Shown: piece by piece, positions 1-6,131 of the stretch
Numbering within the stretch: position 1 is the first letter of the stretch
Layout: every line of letters begins with the position of its first letter
Origin: JBDTLH01 sp039934875
GTDB lineage: Bacteria > Acidobacteriota > Terriglobia > Terriglobales > Acidobacteriaceae
DNA: 11,320 nt
NCBI GenBank assembly: GCA_039934875.1
Contig: JBDTLH010000090.1
Location: forward strand, 1-11,320
Direction of reading: 5' to 3'
Notes under the pieces: model-generated
What the model was told of the DNA's origin: nothing
What the model saw: the letters and a program-made list of their open reading frames with translations, nothing else
Database searches by the model: none
Made by a program: the position numbers and the translations under genes

Positions 1-197
1 AGAACGCGCAGGCCGAGGGCGCGGGAGCCGGATTCTTTGAGGGTCTCGACCTGGCCGAGACGGACGACGGTAGAGAACTCATCGCCCTCGCGGACGATGG
101 ATTCGGCGGCAGTGGCTCCGGCGCGCATGGCGCGGGCGACGACATCGGTGGCGATGGAGGGGAGGTCAAGTTCAGCGATAACGGAGGAGGAGGTCAT
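1..197 (-). CDS. tldE: TldE/PmbA metalloprotease-family subunit, N-terminal part (truncated by window edge)
   Basis: The first 65 codons of a minus-strand gene are visible; the rest lies beyond the left edge. The translation starts MTSSSVIAELDLPS and continues with a helix rich in Ala and Arg, then VRLGQVETLKESGSRALG. That stretch is the characteristic PmbA/TldE N-terminal strand-and-helix pattern ('V..G..E.....G....G.RV'). In the known family TldE is the non-catalytic partner of TldD in a heterodimeric zinc protease that trims unfolded or modified peptides, as in microcin B17 and CcdA processing. A tldD gene lies upstream on the same strand, which supports the call. The ATG at 197 has no clear Shine-Dalgarno sequence, but it is the natural first Met before the conserved region. 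The catalytic-like C-terminal half cannot be checked here. Confidence 0.8.
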   Translation of the reverse strand, partial: MTSSSVIAELDLPSIATDVVARAMRAGATAAESIVREGDEFSTVVRLGQVETLKESGSRALGLRV

Positions 198-214
198 AGG
201 GGTCACGAGTCACG

Positions 215-238
215 GGCTAAAGCTACCCGAGGCTAAAG
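215..238. repeat. Short direct repeat GGCTAAAG between two genes
   Basis: GGCTAAAG occurs at 215-222 and again at 231-238 in the 44-bp gap between the DUF2283 gene and tldE. The copies are separated by CTACCCGA. A second short repetition, GTCACGAGTCAC, lies just to the left (202-213). No function is visible; it looks like the small repetitive words found in other gaps of this window. Confidence 0.4.
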
Positions 239-241
239 AAT

Positions 242-457
242 TCAAGCGATTCTGGTTGTAGTTGACGGGAAAGCTCCGGTTTCAAGCGTCTTCATATCAA
301 GGATTTGAGAGGCATGCTGAATGTCTATACCGACAACTTGGCCCTCTGTATCAAAATCAACCACTAAACCTTCGGTAAGCTCGCGCGAGTCAGCACCGGG
401 CCGTGCGTTCAAGTCTATGTAGAGGGAATCTGTATCCTGGTAATAGTGGAGCTTCAT
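242..457 (-). CDS. DUF2283 family small protein
   Basis: This 71-aa protein begins MKLHYYQDTDSLYIDL and continues with an acidic/hydrophobic strand pattern (GLVVDFDTEGQVVGIDI) and a short helix (HASQILDMKTL). That arrangement of D-x-D-x-LYI, V-V-D-D and G-I-x-I-x-A-S matches DUF2283. The family consists of 50-80-aa proteins with a compact beta-sheet fold and no established function, often found near toxin-antitoxin or mobile genes. GAGGAA lies about 5 bases before the ATG, so the start is well supported. It lies between a CxxC protein and tldE on the same strand and could be co-transcribed with them. The Thr/Ile/Ala tail after residue 62 is not conserved in the family as I know it. Confidence 0.8.
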   Translation of the reverse strand: MKLHYYQDTDSLYIDLNARPGADSRELTEGLVVDFDTEGQVVGIDIQHASQILDMKTLETGAFPSTTTRIA

Positions 458-553
458 TTTGGTTCCTCGATCCGATATCGTTCACGACGGAGTCACGGAT
501 GGTCGAAAAGCGGTCGCGAATTTGCGGATGAACGCGGACCAAGGGGCAAACGC

Positions 554-583
554 GAGATCCTTCGCTGCGCTCAGGATGACAAG
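554..583. repeat. Dispersed intergenic repeat (TCATCCTGAGCG type), copy 1
   Basis: Read on the minus strand this is CTTGTCATCCTGAGCGCAGC followed by GAAGGATCTC. It can fold, because ATCCT at 557-561 is complementary to AGGAT at 573-577 around a short GC core. A second, diverged copy is at 2500-2516. I associate this word with intergenic repeats frequent in Acidobacteriota genomes; that is recollection, not a search result. It lies in the 163-bp gap between the 98-aa gene and the DUF2283 gene. Confidence 0.55.
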
Positions 584-620
584 TCGTCAGGTTTTCTCAT
601 TGGCTCCGTGCTGAATGCCC

Positions 621-917
621 CTACTCGATCGGGTGCTTGGAAAGTTGGGGCTTGCGGCCGTCTTTGGCCTGGATGAAGAAGAGACCGGCGATGCAGTATT
701 CGGCGTCTTCTTTGTTAATATGCATGGCACGGGCGGAGGTGGCTCCGGCGCGGGTCGAGCCCATCAGCTTTACCGGGCCGTGACAATCTTTGCAGCGGGT
801 AAGCGGAGTGCCAACCTTCTTGGCATCGAGGGCGGACAGGAGCTGCCATCCCCACATACGGCCTTCGGGGCCGTTTCTCCACTGCTTTACTTCACATTCC
901 TGGATTTGCTCCGTCAT
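621..917 (-). CDS. Hypothetical protein with C-x2-C...H...C putative zinc site
   Basis: This is a 98-aa cytoplasmic protein with no signal peptide or membrane segment. I do not recognise a named family. Visible cysteine and histidine residues are C42 and C45 (RCKDCHGPVKL), H66 and C75. The 'C-x2-C-x-G-x-V ... H ... C' spacing resembles small zinc-ribbon proteins whose cores read C..C...V...HF.H....C, so a structural zinc site is plausible. CxxCH also matches a haem c site, but the protein is not exported, so haem attachment is unlikely. The start is supported by AGGAG nine bases before the ATG. It follows tldD by 32 bp and is probably co-transcribed with it. The basic C-terminus (KDGRKPQLSKHPIE) has no visible motif. 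Confidence 0.7.
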   Translation of the reverse strand: MTEQIQECEVKQWRNGPEGRMWGWQLLSALDAKKVGTPLTRCKDCHGPVKLMGSTRAGATSARAMHINKEDAEYCIAGLFFIQAKDGRKPQLSKHPIE

Positions 918-949
918 TGCGACACTCCTGTTTTTAGGTCTTGCGTAAG

Positions 950-2425
950 TTACTGTCCGGTGCCGCCGACCGTCATGCGGTCGAGTTTAATGGTCGGCAT
1001 GCCGACGCCGACGGGGACGCTTTGTCCGTCTTTGCCGCAGGTGCCGACGCCTTCGTCGAGCTTGAGATCGTGTCCGACCATGGAGACGTATTTGAGGGCT
1101 TCAGGGCCGTTACCGATGAGGGTGGCGTTTTTGACCGGGGCGGTTATCTTTCCACCTTCAATCATATAGGCTTCGCTGGCGGAAAACACGAACTTTCCGT
1201 TGGTGATGTCCACCTGGCCCCCGCCGAAATTAACCGCATAGAGGCCGCGTTTGACGGAGCGGATGATGTCCTCGGGCGAATCCTCTCCGGCCAGCATGTA
1301 GGTATTGGTCATGCGGGGAATGGGAATGTGCTCATAGGATTCGCGGCGTCCGTTACCGGTGTTGGCGATGCCCATGAGTCGAGAGCTGAGCTTATCGCTC
1401 ATGTATCCCTTGAGGATGCCGTTCTCGATGAGCACGGTGCGCTGAGTGGGGTTGCCCTCATCATCCACATTGAGGGAGCCACGGCGATTGGGCATAGTGC
1501 CCTCGTCGACGACGGTGACTTTGGAACTCGCGACGGCGCGGCCCATCATGCCGGCGAAAGCAGAGGTCTTTTTGCGGTTGAAGTCGGCTTCGAGGCCGTG
1601 TCCGACGGCTTCGTGGAGGAGGATGCCGGGCCAGCCGCGGCCGAGGACGACCTCCATTTCCCCGGCGGGAGCGTCGCGGGCGTCGAGTTGGATGAGCGCC
1701 TGGCGGACGGCTTCGTGGGCGAAGTATTCGGGCGTTTTATCGTCAAGGAAAAAGTCGATGCCAACGCGTCCACCGCCACCGTGGGTGCCGTGGGACGATT
1801 TCTCTCCTTCTTTGGCGATGACGAAGACGTTAAAGCGGCAGAGGGGCTGCGAGTCGGAGGCGATGACGCCGTCACTGCCGACCACCAGAATGCGGCGAAG
1901 CTGATCGGCGAAGCTGGCGCGCACCTGCACAATGCGCGGGTCCTGCGCGCGAGCGGCGCGGTCGGCGCGCATGACGAGCTCGAGCTTTTGCAGGAAGTCC
2001 GAATCGACCGAGGGCGCGCCCAAGGGGTAGAGATTGGGAACGGTGGTCGTCTTGAACCCTTCGACCAGGGTCTTGGCGGGTCCGTTGGCAATCAGCGCGG
2101 CAGTGCGAGCAGCTTTGAGGATGCGCTGAGGGGAGAGATCGTCGGTGTAGGCGTATCCGGTACGGTCGCCGGAGAGGACGCGAACGCCGCATCCCGCGGT
2201 AATACCCTGCGCGGCGGACTTGACCAGTGACTCGTCCACGCTGAGCGAGGTAGAGGTGTGATATTCGAAGTAGAGGTCGGCGTAGTCGCCGCCAGCGGAG
2301 AGCGCCTCGGAGAGATAACGTTCAAGCGCCTGGTTGGTGATGCCGAATTTGTGAAAGAAGAATTCGCGATGATCGTCGGCGCGGTAAACGGTGTGGGCGA
2401 CCGAGGAAGAATTAGAAGTTTGCAT
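950..2425 (-). CDS. tldD: Metalloprotease TldD
   Basis: This 491-aa protein is close to the roughly 480 aa of E. coli TldD. The N-terminal half carries the family signatures DYADLYFEYH (47-56), GITAGCGVRVLSGDRTGYAY (74-93) and GSDGVIASDSQPLCR (183-197). The catalytic half has the zinc motif HEAVGHGLEAD at 271-281 (H271, E272, H275) and the conserved C463 in GTCGKDGQSVPVG, which corresponds to the third zinc ligand in the known TldD/E structure. TldD is the active subunit of the cytosolic TldD-TldE protease, which degrades unfolded or modified peptides threaded into its chamber. The ATG at 2425 has TGAGG six bases upstream. The N-terminus is about 10-15 residues longer than usual, with a Ser/Asn-rich start. 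The partner tldE begins further along the same strand. Confidence 0.96.
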   Translation of the reverse strand: MQTSNSSSVAHTVYRADDHREFFFHKFGITNQALERYLSEALSAGGDYADLYFEYHTSTSLSVDESLVKSAAQGITAGCGVRVLSGDRTGYAYTDDLSPQRILKAARTAALIANGPAKTLVEGFKTTTVPNLYPLGAPSVDSDFLQKLELVMRADRAARAQDPRIVQVRASFADQLRRILVVGSDGVIASDSQPLCRFNVFVIAKEGEKSSHGTHGGGGRVGIDFFLDDKTPEYFAHEAVRQALIQLDARDAPAGEMEVVLGRGWPGILLHEAVGHGLEADFNRKKTSAFAGMMGRAVASSKVTVVDEGTMPNRRGSLNVDDEGNPTQRTVLIENGILKGYMSDKLSSRLMGIANTGNGRRESYEHIPIPRMTNTYMLAGEDSPEDIIRSVKRGLYAVNFGGGQVDITNGKFVFSASEAYMIEGGKITAPVKNATLIGNGPEALKYVSMVGHDLKLDEGVGTCGKDGQSVPVGVGMPTIKLDRMTVGGTGQ

Positions 2426-2499
2426 GAATGCCTCAGGTATTAGATGTTCGGAGCAGCGGGTTGGACTGAGGAAGCATTTGTGTGATTTGCGACTTCGTC

Positions 2500-2516
2500 C
2501 TTGTCATGCTGAGCGA
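2500..2516. repeat. Dispersed intergenic repeat (TCATSCTGAGCG type), copy 2
   Basis: CTTGTCATGCTGAGCG matches 16 of 17 bases of the copy at 554-583 read on the opposite strand, after which the two diverge. It lies in the 102-bp gap between the secreted protein's stop codon and the tldD start. This may be a decayed copy of the same mobile or recombinogenic intergenic element. Confidence 0.45.
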
Positions 2517-2527
2517 TCCCAGTCCTT

Positions 2528-2938
2528 CTATTCGGCGAGATGCAGGCTGATGTCCTGCCGCTCATTTCCTGCGATATGAACTGCGAGCGGCTTGCCAGGC
2601 TTCATTTTACTGTGTTTGCCGAAGGGAGGGGCCTTGGGATCGGCGTAGATCAGGTAATCGGCGGGACCTATGGGCACGCGTTGGGCAAATTCGCCCTGGG
2701 AATCAGAGATACGTTCGTATTTTGGCTTCTTCGCATCGGAGCGGCGGATGAGCACGCGCACACCCTGCGCCGGCGCATCACGGGGGCCGAATACGGTGCC
2801 GTAGATGAGCGCGTAGTCGGTCTTTGCCTTGGCTTTGGGCTTGGCCGAGCTCTGGCCGGCAGCGAAGAGGCGTAACGGAGCGACAAGGCAGAAAAGGCAG
2901 AGAAAAATGAGTAGCGCGAGACTACTCGTCTTCGTCAT
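2528..2938 (-). CDS. Small secreted beta-sandwich protein, carboxypeptidase-regulatory-like
   Basis: This 136-aa protein starts MTKTSSLALLIFLCLFCLVA, a clear signal peptide with a likely cleavage near LFAAG. After a Lys-rich linker (SSAKPKAKAK) comes a single domain: YALIYGTVFGPRDAPAQGVRV..., ...SDSQGEFAQRVPIGPADY..., and a C-terminal AVHIAGNERQDISLHL. The 'G.V.......GV.V.......T...G.F...VP.G.Y' pattern is typical of the carboxypeptidase regulatory-like (transthyretin-like) fold, common in secreted Acidobacteriota proteins. The domain probably acts as a structural or binding module rather than an enzyme. The frame stays open upstream to 3088, but that part lies over the LysW-like gene. GAAGG eight bases before the ATG at 2938 supports the internal start, which overlaps the preceding stop by 17 bp. 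Confidence 0.75.
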   Translation of the reverse strand: MTKTSSLALLIFLCLFCLVAPLRLFAAGQSSAKPKAKAKTDYALIYGTVFGPRDAPAQGVRVLIRRSDAKKPKYERISDSQGEFAQRVPIGPADYLIYADPKAPPFGKHSKMKPGKPLAVHIAGNERQDISLHLAE

Positions 2939-3128
2939 CTGCATCGCCTTCATGATGATCGTCGTCGTCCTCGCCTTCCTCGCCGCCATCGATTTTGGTA
3001 AGCTCCAGGGGGCCGATGGAGACAACTTCAAATTCAGCTCCACATTCGGGACAATCGACCACATCGCCTTCGTCGAGGTCTCCCTCATCGAGGTCGAGGT
3101 CGCTTTCGCAGTCGGGGCACAGCACCAT
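2922..3128 (-). CDS. LysW-like zinc-ribbon protein with acidic tail
   Basis: The 68-aa protein has two CxxC pairs, C4/C7 (MVLCPDC) and C26/C29 (VDCPECGAEFEVV), separated by an acidic stretch. It then has SIGPLELTKIDG and a tail of almost only Asp, Glu, Gly and two His. The zinc-ribbon core and the 'AEFEVVSIGPLEL' segment match LysW/AmCP carrier proteins. In lysine or arginine biosynthesis those carry the amino-adipate or glutamate intermediate on their C-terminal Glu. The canonical EDWGE end is absent; this one ends DDEDE. No lysX, lysZ or lysY lies nearby, so carrier function is doubtful and it may be a stand-alone zinc ribbon. GGAGG six bases before the ATG is a strong ribosome binding site. 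It overlaps the following secreted-protein gene by 17 bp. Confidence 0.85.
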   Translation of the reverse strand: MVLCPDCESDLDLDEGDLDEGDVVDCPECGAEFEVVSIGPLELTKIDGGEEGEDDDDHHEGDADDEDE

Positions 3129-3266
3129 GAATTTCCTCCATTTCAGATAAATCTTATTCGAGAAGCAGGGCTGGAGGCTGCAAAGTAGCAGAACTCCTCC
3201 GGTAGTTTTAGAATCATCTTCCCTGTCGCGTCAAGTGATAGGCGCACAGCTACAACCAATTCCCAT

Positions 3267-3270
3267 GAGG
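3267..3270 (+). promoter_or_regulatory. Ribosome binding site deciding a TTG start
   Basis: GAGG (in GAGGTGAAACC) lies seven bases before TTG at 3278. The nearer ATG at 3265 is followed at once by a stop codon two codons later, and no in-frame ATG lies before the signal peptide's hydrophobic core. This supports TTG as the real initiation codon of the M28 peptidase. Confidence 0.65.
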
Positions 3271-3277
3271 TGAAACC

Positions 3278-4711
3278 TTGAAGCAGATACGGACGCGAGC
3301 GGTAGGAGCTCTTGTGATGTTCATGTTGATGTTAGCAGCGATGCCCATGATTGCGCAGAGCGGGGGTACGAAAAGCGGGGGTACGAAGAGCGGGCCGTCG
3401 CCGGACGCTACGGCGAAAAAGATGATGCAGGCCATCCGTCAGGGAATATCGGCGGCGCGGATTAAACAGACAGATGAGAAGCTGATTAGTTTTGGCAACC
3501 GCAGCACATTGGGATCCATGGATAAGGCGTTATATAAGCAGGGGAAGGGGGTAAAGGCGGCGCGGGAGTGGATCAAGCAGGAGTTTGAGCGGTACTCCGC
3601 GGCCTGCGGAAACTGCATGAAGGTGGATTTCGCCGGCTATACGCAGCAACCGGGGCCGCGAGTGGCGCAGCCGACTGAGATCAGCGATGTGTATGCGGTA
3701 CTCGAAGGCACCGATCCGGTGGAGGCGAAGCATATCTACCTGGTGACCGGGCATTATGATTCGCGCAACAGCAGCAATGAAAATATCACTGACCCAGCGC
3801 CGGGTGCGAATGACGACGCCAGCGGCACTTCGGTAAGCATTGAGTGTGCGCGAGTGCTGAGTCAGCACAAATTTCCCGCAACCATCATTTTCTTGACCGT
3901 GGCGGGCGAAGAGCAAGGGCTTTACGGGAGCGATTATTTCGCCAAGTGGGCGAAGCAGCAGGGCTGGCAGATCGAGGGCGTGCTGAACAACGATATTGTA
4001 GGCGGCAACACCACTCCGGGGGATACGTTGCAGAGAAAAGACGTGGTGCGGGTGTTTTCCGAGGGCATTCCGATCACCGCGGTGAATGATCCGAAGCAGG
4101 TGGGGTTGATTCGGGCGATCGGGGCGGAGAGCGATTCTCCGTCGCGCGAACTGGCGCGGGAGATGATGGAGGTGGGCCGGACGTGGATGCCGGGCGAGTT
4201 CCATCCGGTGATGGTCTTCCGCCAGGACCGTTATCTGCGCGGCGGCGATCACACTTCCTTCAACAAGCAGGGCTTTGCAGCGGTGCGAATTACAGAGTGG
4301 CGCGAGGATTTCAATCATCAGCACCAAAACGTCCGTACGGAAAACGGAGTGCAATTTGGGGACTTGGAGAAGTATGTTGATTTCGACTATGTGGCGAACG
4401 TGGCGCGCATCAATGCATTGACGCTGGCAACGATGGCACAGGCACCGGCGCCACCCAAAGACGTGCGCATGGTTACGCGGCATTTGCAGAATGATTCGAC
4501 GCTGGAGTGGGCAGCTTCGGATGATGCGAACGCGAGTTTCGAGCTGGTGTGGCGGGAGACGACCGCTCCGGACTGGGAGCACGCAAAGTATCTAGGCAAA
4601 GTAACCACAGTGACGGTGCCGGAATCTAAGGATAACGTGATCTTCGGAGTGAGGGCGGTTTCTGCAAACGGATTCAAGAGTTATGCGAGCACTCCAGTAC
4701 CGGAAAGATAA
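3278..4711 (+). CDS. Secreted M28 family zinc aminopeptidase with C-terminal FnIII-like domain
   Basis: This 477-aa protein has a signal peptide (residues 1-27, ending MPMIAQ) and an SGGTK repeat linker. The M28 metallopeptidase domain spans roughly 60-385. The co-catalytic two-zinc ligands are visible: H159 (VTGHYDSR), bridging D179 (GANDDASG), catalytic E211 with ligand E212 (VAGEEQGLYGS), D239 (LNNDIVGG) and H325 (GGDHTSF). C110 and C113 may form a disulphide outside the cytoplasm. Residues about 395-475 look like a fibronectin-III-type beta sandwich (LEWAASDDANASFELVWRET, VIFGVRAVSANG). Such enzymes remove N-terminal residues from peptides in the periplasm or outside the cell. The start is TTG at 3278. 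The rhomboid gene follows after 29 bp, suggesting one transcript. It is divergent from the LysW-like gene. Confidence 0.93.
   Translation: MKQIRTRAVGALVMFMLMLAAMPMIAQSGGTKSGGTKSGPSPDATAKKMMQAIRQGISAARIKQTDEKLISFGNRSTLGSMDKALYKQGKGVKAAREWIKQEFERYSAACGNCMKVDFAGYTQQPGPRVAQPTEISDVYAVLEGTDPVEAKHIYLVTGHYDSRNSSNENITDPAPGANDDASGTSVSIECARVLSQHKFPATIIFLTVAGEEQGLYGSDYFAKWAKQQGWQIEGVLNNDIVGGNTTPGDTLQRKDVVRVFSEGIPITAVNDPKQVGLIRAIGAESDSPSRELAREMMEVGRTWMPGEFHPVMVFRQDRYLRGGDHTSFNKQGFAAVRITEWREDFNHQHQNVRTENGVQFGDLEKYVDFDYVANVARINALTLATMAQAPAPPKDVRMVTRHLQNDSTLEWAASDDANASFELVWRETTAPDWEHAKYLGKVTTVTVPESKDNVIFGVRAVSANGFKSYASTPVPER
3359..3388 (+). repeat. Tandem 15-bp repeat coding for SGGTK twice
   Basis: AGCGGGGGTACGAAA at 3359-3373 is followed directly by AGCGGGGGTACGAAG (14 of 15 identical), then by a partial third unit (AGCGGG). 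It encodes SGGTKSGGTKSG in the linker immediately after the signal peptide of the M28 peptidase. It is probably slippage-generated and variable in length between strains. Confidence 0.7.
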
Positions 4712-4740
4712 GCAGGCCTCAAGAAAGTTAAGATAGATTC

Positions 4741-5586
4741 ATGGCGAGAATGCGCAACCAGGGGATGACCCTGTCGTTCCCCCCGTTTACTCCGGCGGTG
4801 AAGTGGCTGCTGGGTATCAACACGGGCGTGTACCTGTTGACGGTGGTCCTGAGCGCGGCGCATTTAACGGCCCCGCTCGAAGGGCTGCTGCAGTTCGGCG
4901 CCCTGACCCCGGACCGGGTGATACACGGCTGGGTCTGGCAATTGGGGACCTATGCGTTCATTCATTTTGAGTTCTGGCATTGGTTCGGCAACATGCTGGC
5001 AATCTGGATGTTCGGCTCGCAATTGGAGCAGATGTGGCGGGCGCGGCGCTTTCTGGAGCTTTTCTTTTTCTCGGCAATCGGAGCGGCGATAGTTACTGTG
5101 GCCCTCTCTTATGCGAAGGTACTAGGCGATCCACACACTATCACCTATGGCGCGTCGGGGGGAGCGTTTGGGGTATTGATGGCGTTCGGAATACTCTTTG
5201 CCGACCAGGAGATCATGCTGTTTCCCTTGCCGGTACAGATCAAGGCGAAGTACTTCATCGGCATTCTGGTGGTGGTTCTGGTGATCTTCGCGATCCAGGA
5301 GCGGGGGAGCGGGATTGCTTATCTGGCGCACCTGGGCGGCCTGCTCTTCGGATGGATTTACGTGAAGTATGTGCCGCGATTCGGGCTGCTGGCGGGAGCG
5401 TCAGAGGGCGCGTATGGGATGCGCAATTCGTATTTTCGATGGAAGCGGCGGCGCGCGGCGAAGAAGTTTCAGGTGTATATGAAGAAGCAGGGCCGCGATG
5501 TGCCGTATTTCGATGAGTACGGAAACTATCGCGGTCCGCAGGTGAAGGGGAAAGAGGACGAGCGGAAGGGACCGTGGGTGAATTAG
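4741..5586 (+). CDS. Rhomboid family intramembrane serine protease
   Basis: This 281-aa membrane protein has about six hydrophobic segments between residues 19 and 211. The rhomboid hallmarks are all present: H75-x4-H80-x3-N84 (IHFEFWHWFGN), the L1-loop WR (W99-R100) followed by RFLELFF, catalytic S139 in GASGG, and catalytic H197 in AHLGG. Rhomboids cut transmembrane helices of substrate proteins inside the inner membrane. After the last helix there is a cytoplasmic tail of about 70 residues, rich in Arg/Lys and Tyr (FRWKRRRAAKKF, PYFDEYGNYRGP), a form I associate with Acidobacteriota homologues. The ATG at 4741 is preceded only by a weak AAGATAG; later Mets at codons 4 and 9 are alternatives. 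It lies 29 bp after the M28 peptidase and is probably co-expressed. The natural substrate is unknown. Confidence 0.93.
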   Translation: MARMRNQGMTLSFPPFTPAVKWLLGINTGVYLLTVVLSAAHLTAPLEGLLQFGALTPDRVIHGWVWQLGTYAFIHFEFWHWFGNMLAIWMFGSQLEQMWRARRFLELFFFSAIGAAIVTVALSYAKVLGDPHTITYGASGGAFGVLMAFGILFADQEIMLFPLPVQIKAKYFIGILVVVLVIFAIQERGSGIAYLAHLGGLLFGWIYVKYVPRFGLLAGASEGAYGMRNSYFRWKRRRAAKKFQVYMKKQGRDVPYFDEYGNYRGPQVKGKEDERKGPWVN

Positions 5587-5588
5587 AG

Positions 5589-5637
5589 ATTGTCGAATTG
5601 TGGGAGTGTCGAATTGTTCGAATTGAAATTCGACAAT
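5589..5637. repeat. AT-rich inverted repeat between convergent genes, possible bidirectional terminator
   Basis: ATTGTCGAATT (5589-5599) and AATTCGACAAT (5627-5637) are perfect 11-bp complements. Between them is another TGTCGAATT copy (5607-5615) that can pair with the same right arm, plus TCGAATTG at 5618-5625. Further degenerate ACAATTCG-like words continue to about 5660. The stem is AT-rich and lacks a clean T-run, so it is not a textbook terminator. It does sit exactly between the stop codons of the convergent rhomboid and DUF3592 genes. Confidence 0.5.
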
Positions 5638-5661
5638 TTGACAATTCGCAAATTCTACAAT

Positions 5662-6129
5662 TTACTCCAATTCATAAAAGCTGCCGGGAGTAATGGCGCA
5701 GCGACCGGGGCGCTCGGGATCGTAGAAGACAGGGACGGTGTCTTCCGATTTGAGTTGGTTGCTGGCGTCTCGGGCGGTGCGGGACTGGCGCTTGCCGTTC
5801 GCATCCTGATATTCGAAGGTGACCATTGCGCCCTTGGGGCTGGCCGCGGTTTCTATGATTCGTCCGGTGGTCAAGCTGCCGGTGAGCAGCAGTTCCCGTT
5901 CATTTTTGAGCAGAGTGTAAACCATAAAGAGCGCGAAAAGGACAAAGGCGGGGGCGGCCAGCATCGCCCAATGGAAGATGCCGCCGGCGAAGGCCTTGCC
6001 CATCGCCCAGAACTGCACCAGCGCAAGCAATGCGAGGACGGCGCAAAGGGTGTAAACGCGGGTGCGTCCGGTCTGGGTAAGACGGATGCGGCGGGGTTCG
6101 AATTGTGCGGCGCGGAAGACGGTGGCCAT
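5662..6129 (-). CDS. DUF3592-like membrane protein
   Basis: This 155-aa protein has two transmembrane helices, roughly residues 24-44 (VYTLCAVLALLALVQFWAMG) and 52-74 (AMLAAPAFVLFALFMVYTLL). A soluble beta-rich domain follows: LTTGRIIET, MVTFEYQDANGKRQSRTAR, and DTVPVFYDPERPGRCAI. That last stretch (V.V.YDP..P..A.I), together with the T-G-x-I strand, is characteristic of DUF3592, whose function is unknown; members are thought to sit in the membrane with the small sheet domain exposed. The ATG lies 2 bp after the pyk stop, so it is probably translated from the pyk message. No Shine-Dalgarno sequence is visible, consistent with translational coupling. No enzymatic residues are recognisable. Confidence 0.75.
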   Translation of the reverse strand: MATVFRAAQFEPRRIRLTQTGRTRVYTLCAVLALLALVQFWAMGKAFAGGIFHWAMLAAPAFVLFALFMVYTLLKNERELLLTGSLTTGRIIETAASPKGAMVTFEYQDANGKRQSRTARDASNQLKSEDTVPVFYDPERPGRCAITPGSFYELE

Positions 6130-6131
6130 GG

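Noticed and set aside
780..797. CxxCH as a haem c attachment site in the 98-aa protein
   Set aside because: There is no signal peptide, and c-type haem attachment happens outside the cytoplasm. A zinc site fits better.
941..2230. 429-codon open frame on the plus strand
   Set aside because: It lies antisense to tldD, whose motifs and ribosome binding site are clear. The Gly/Ala/Asp/Val-rich translation is the usual mirror of GC-rich third positions.
2939..3088. 50-codon N-terminal extension of the secreted protein
   Set aside because: It overlaps the LysW-like gene out of frame, lacks a ribosome binding site and would bury the signal peptide.
3530..4582. 350-codon open frame on the minus strand
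   Set aside because: It is antisense to the M28 peptidase. The Arg/His/Leu-rich translation has no motif and no ribosome binding site.
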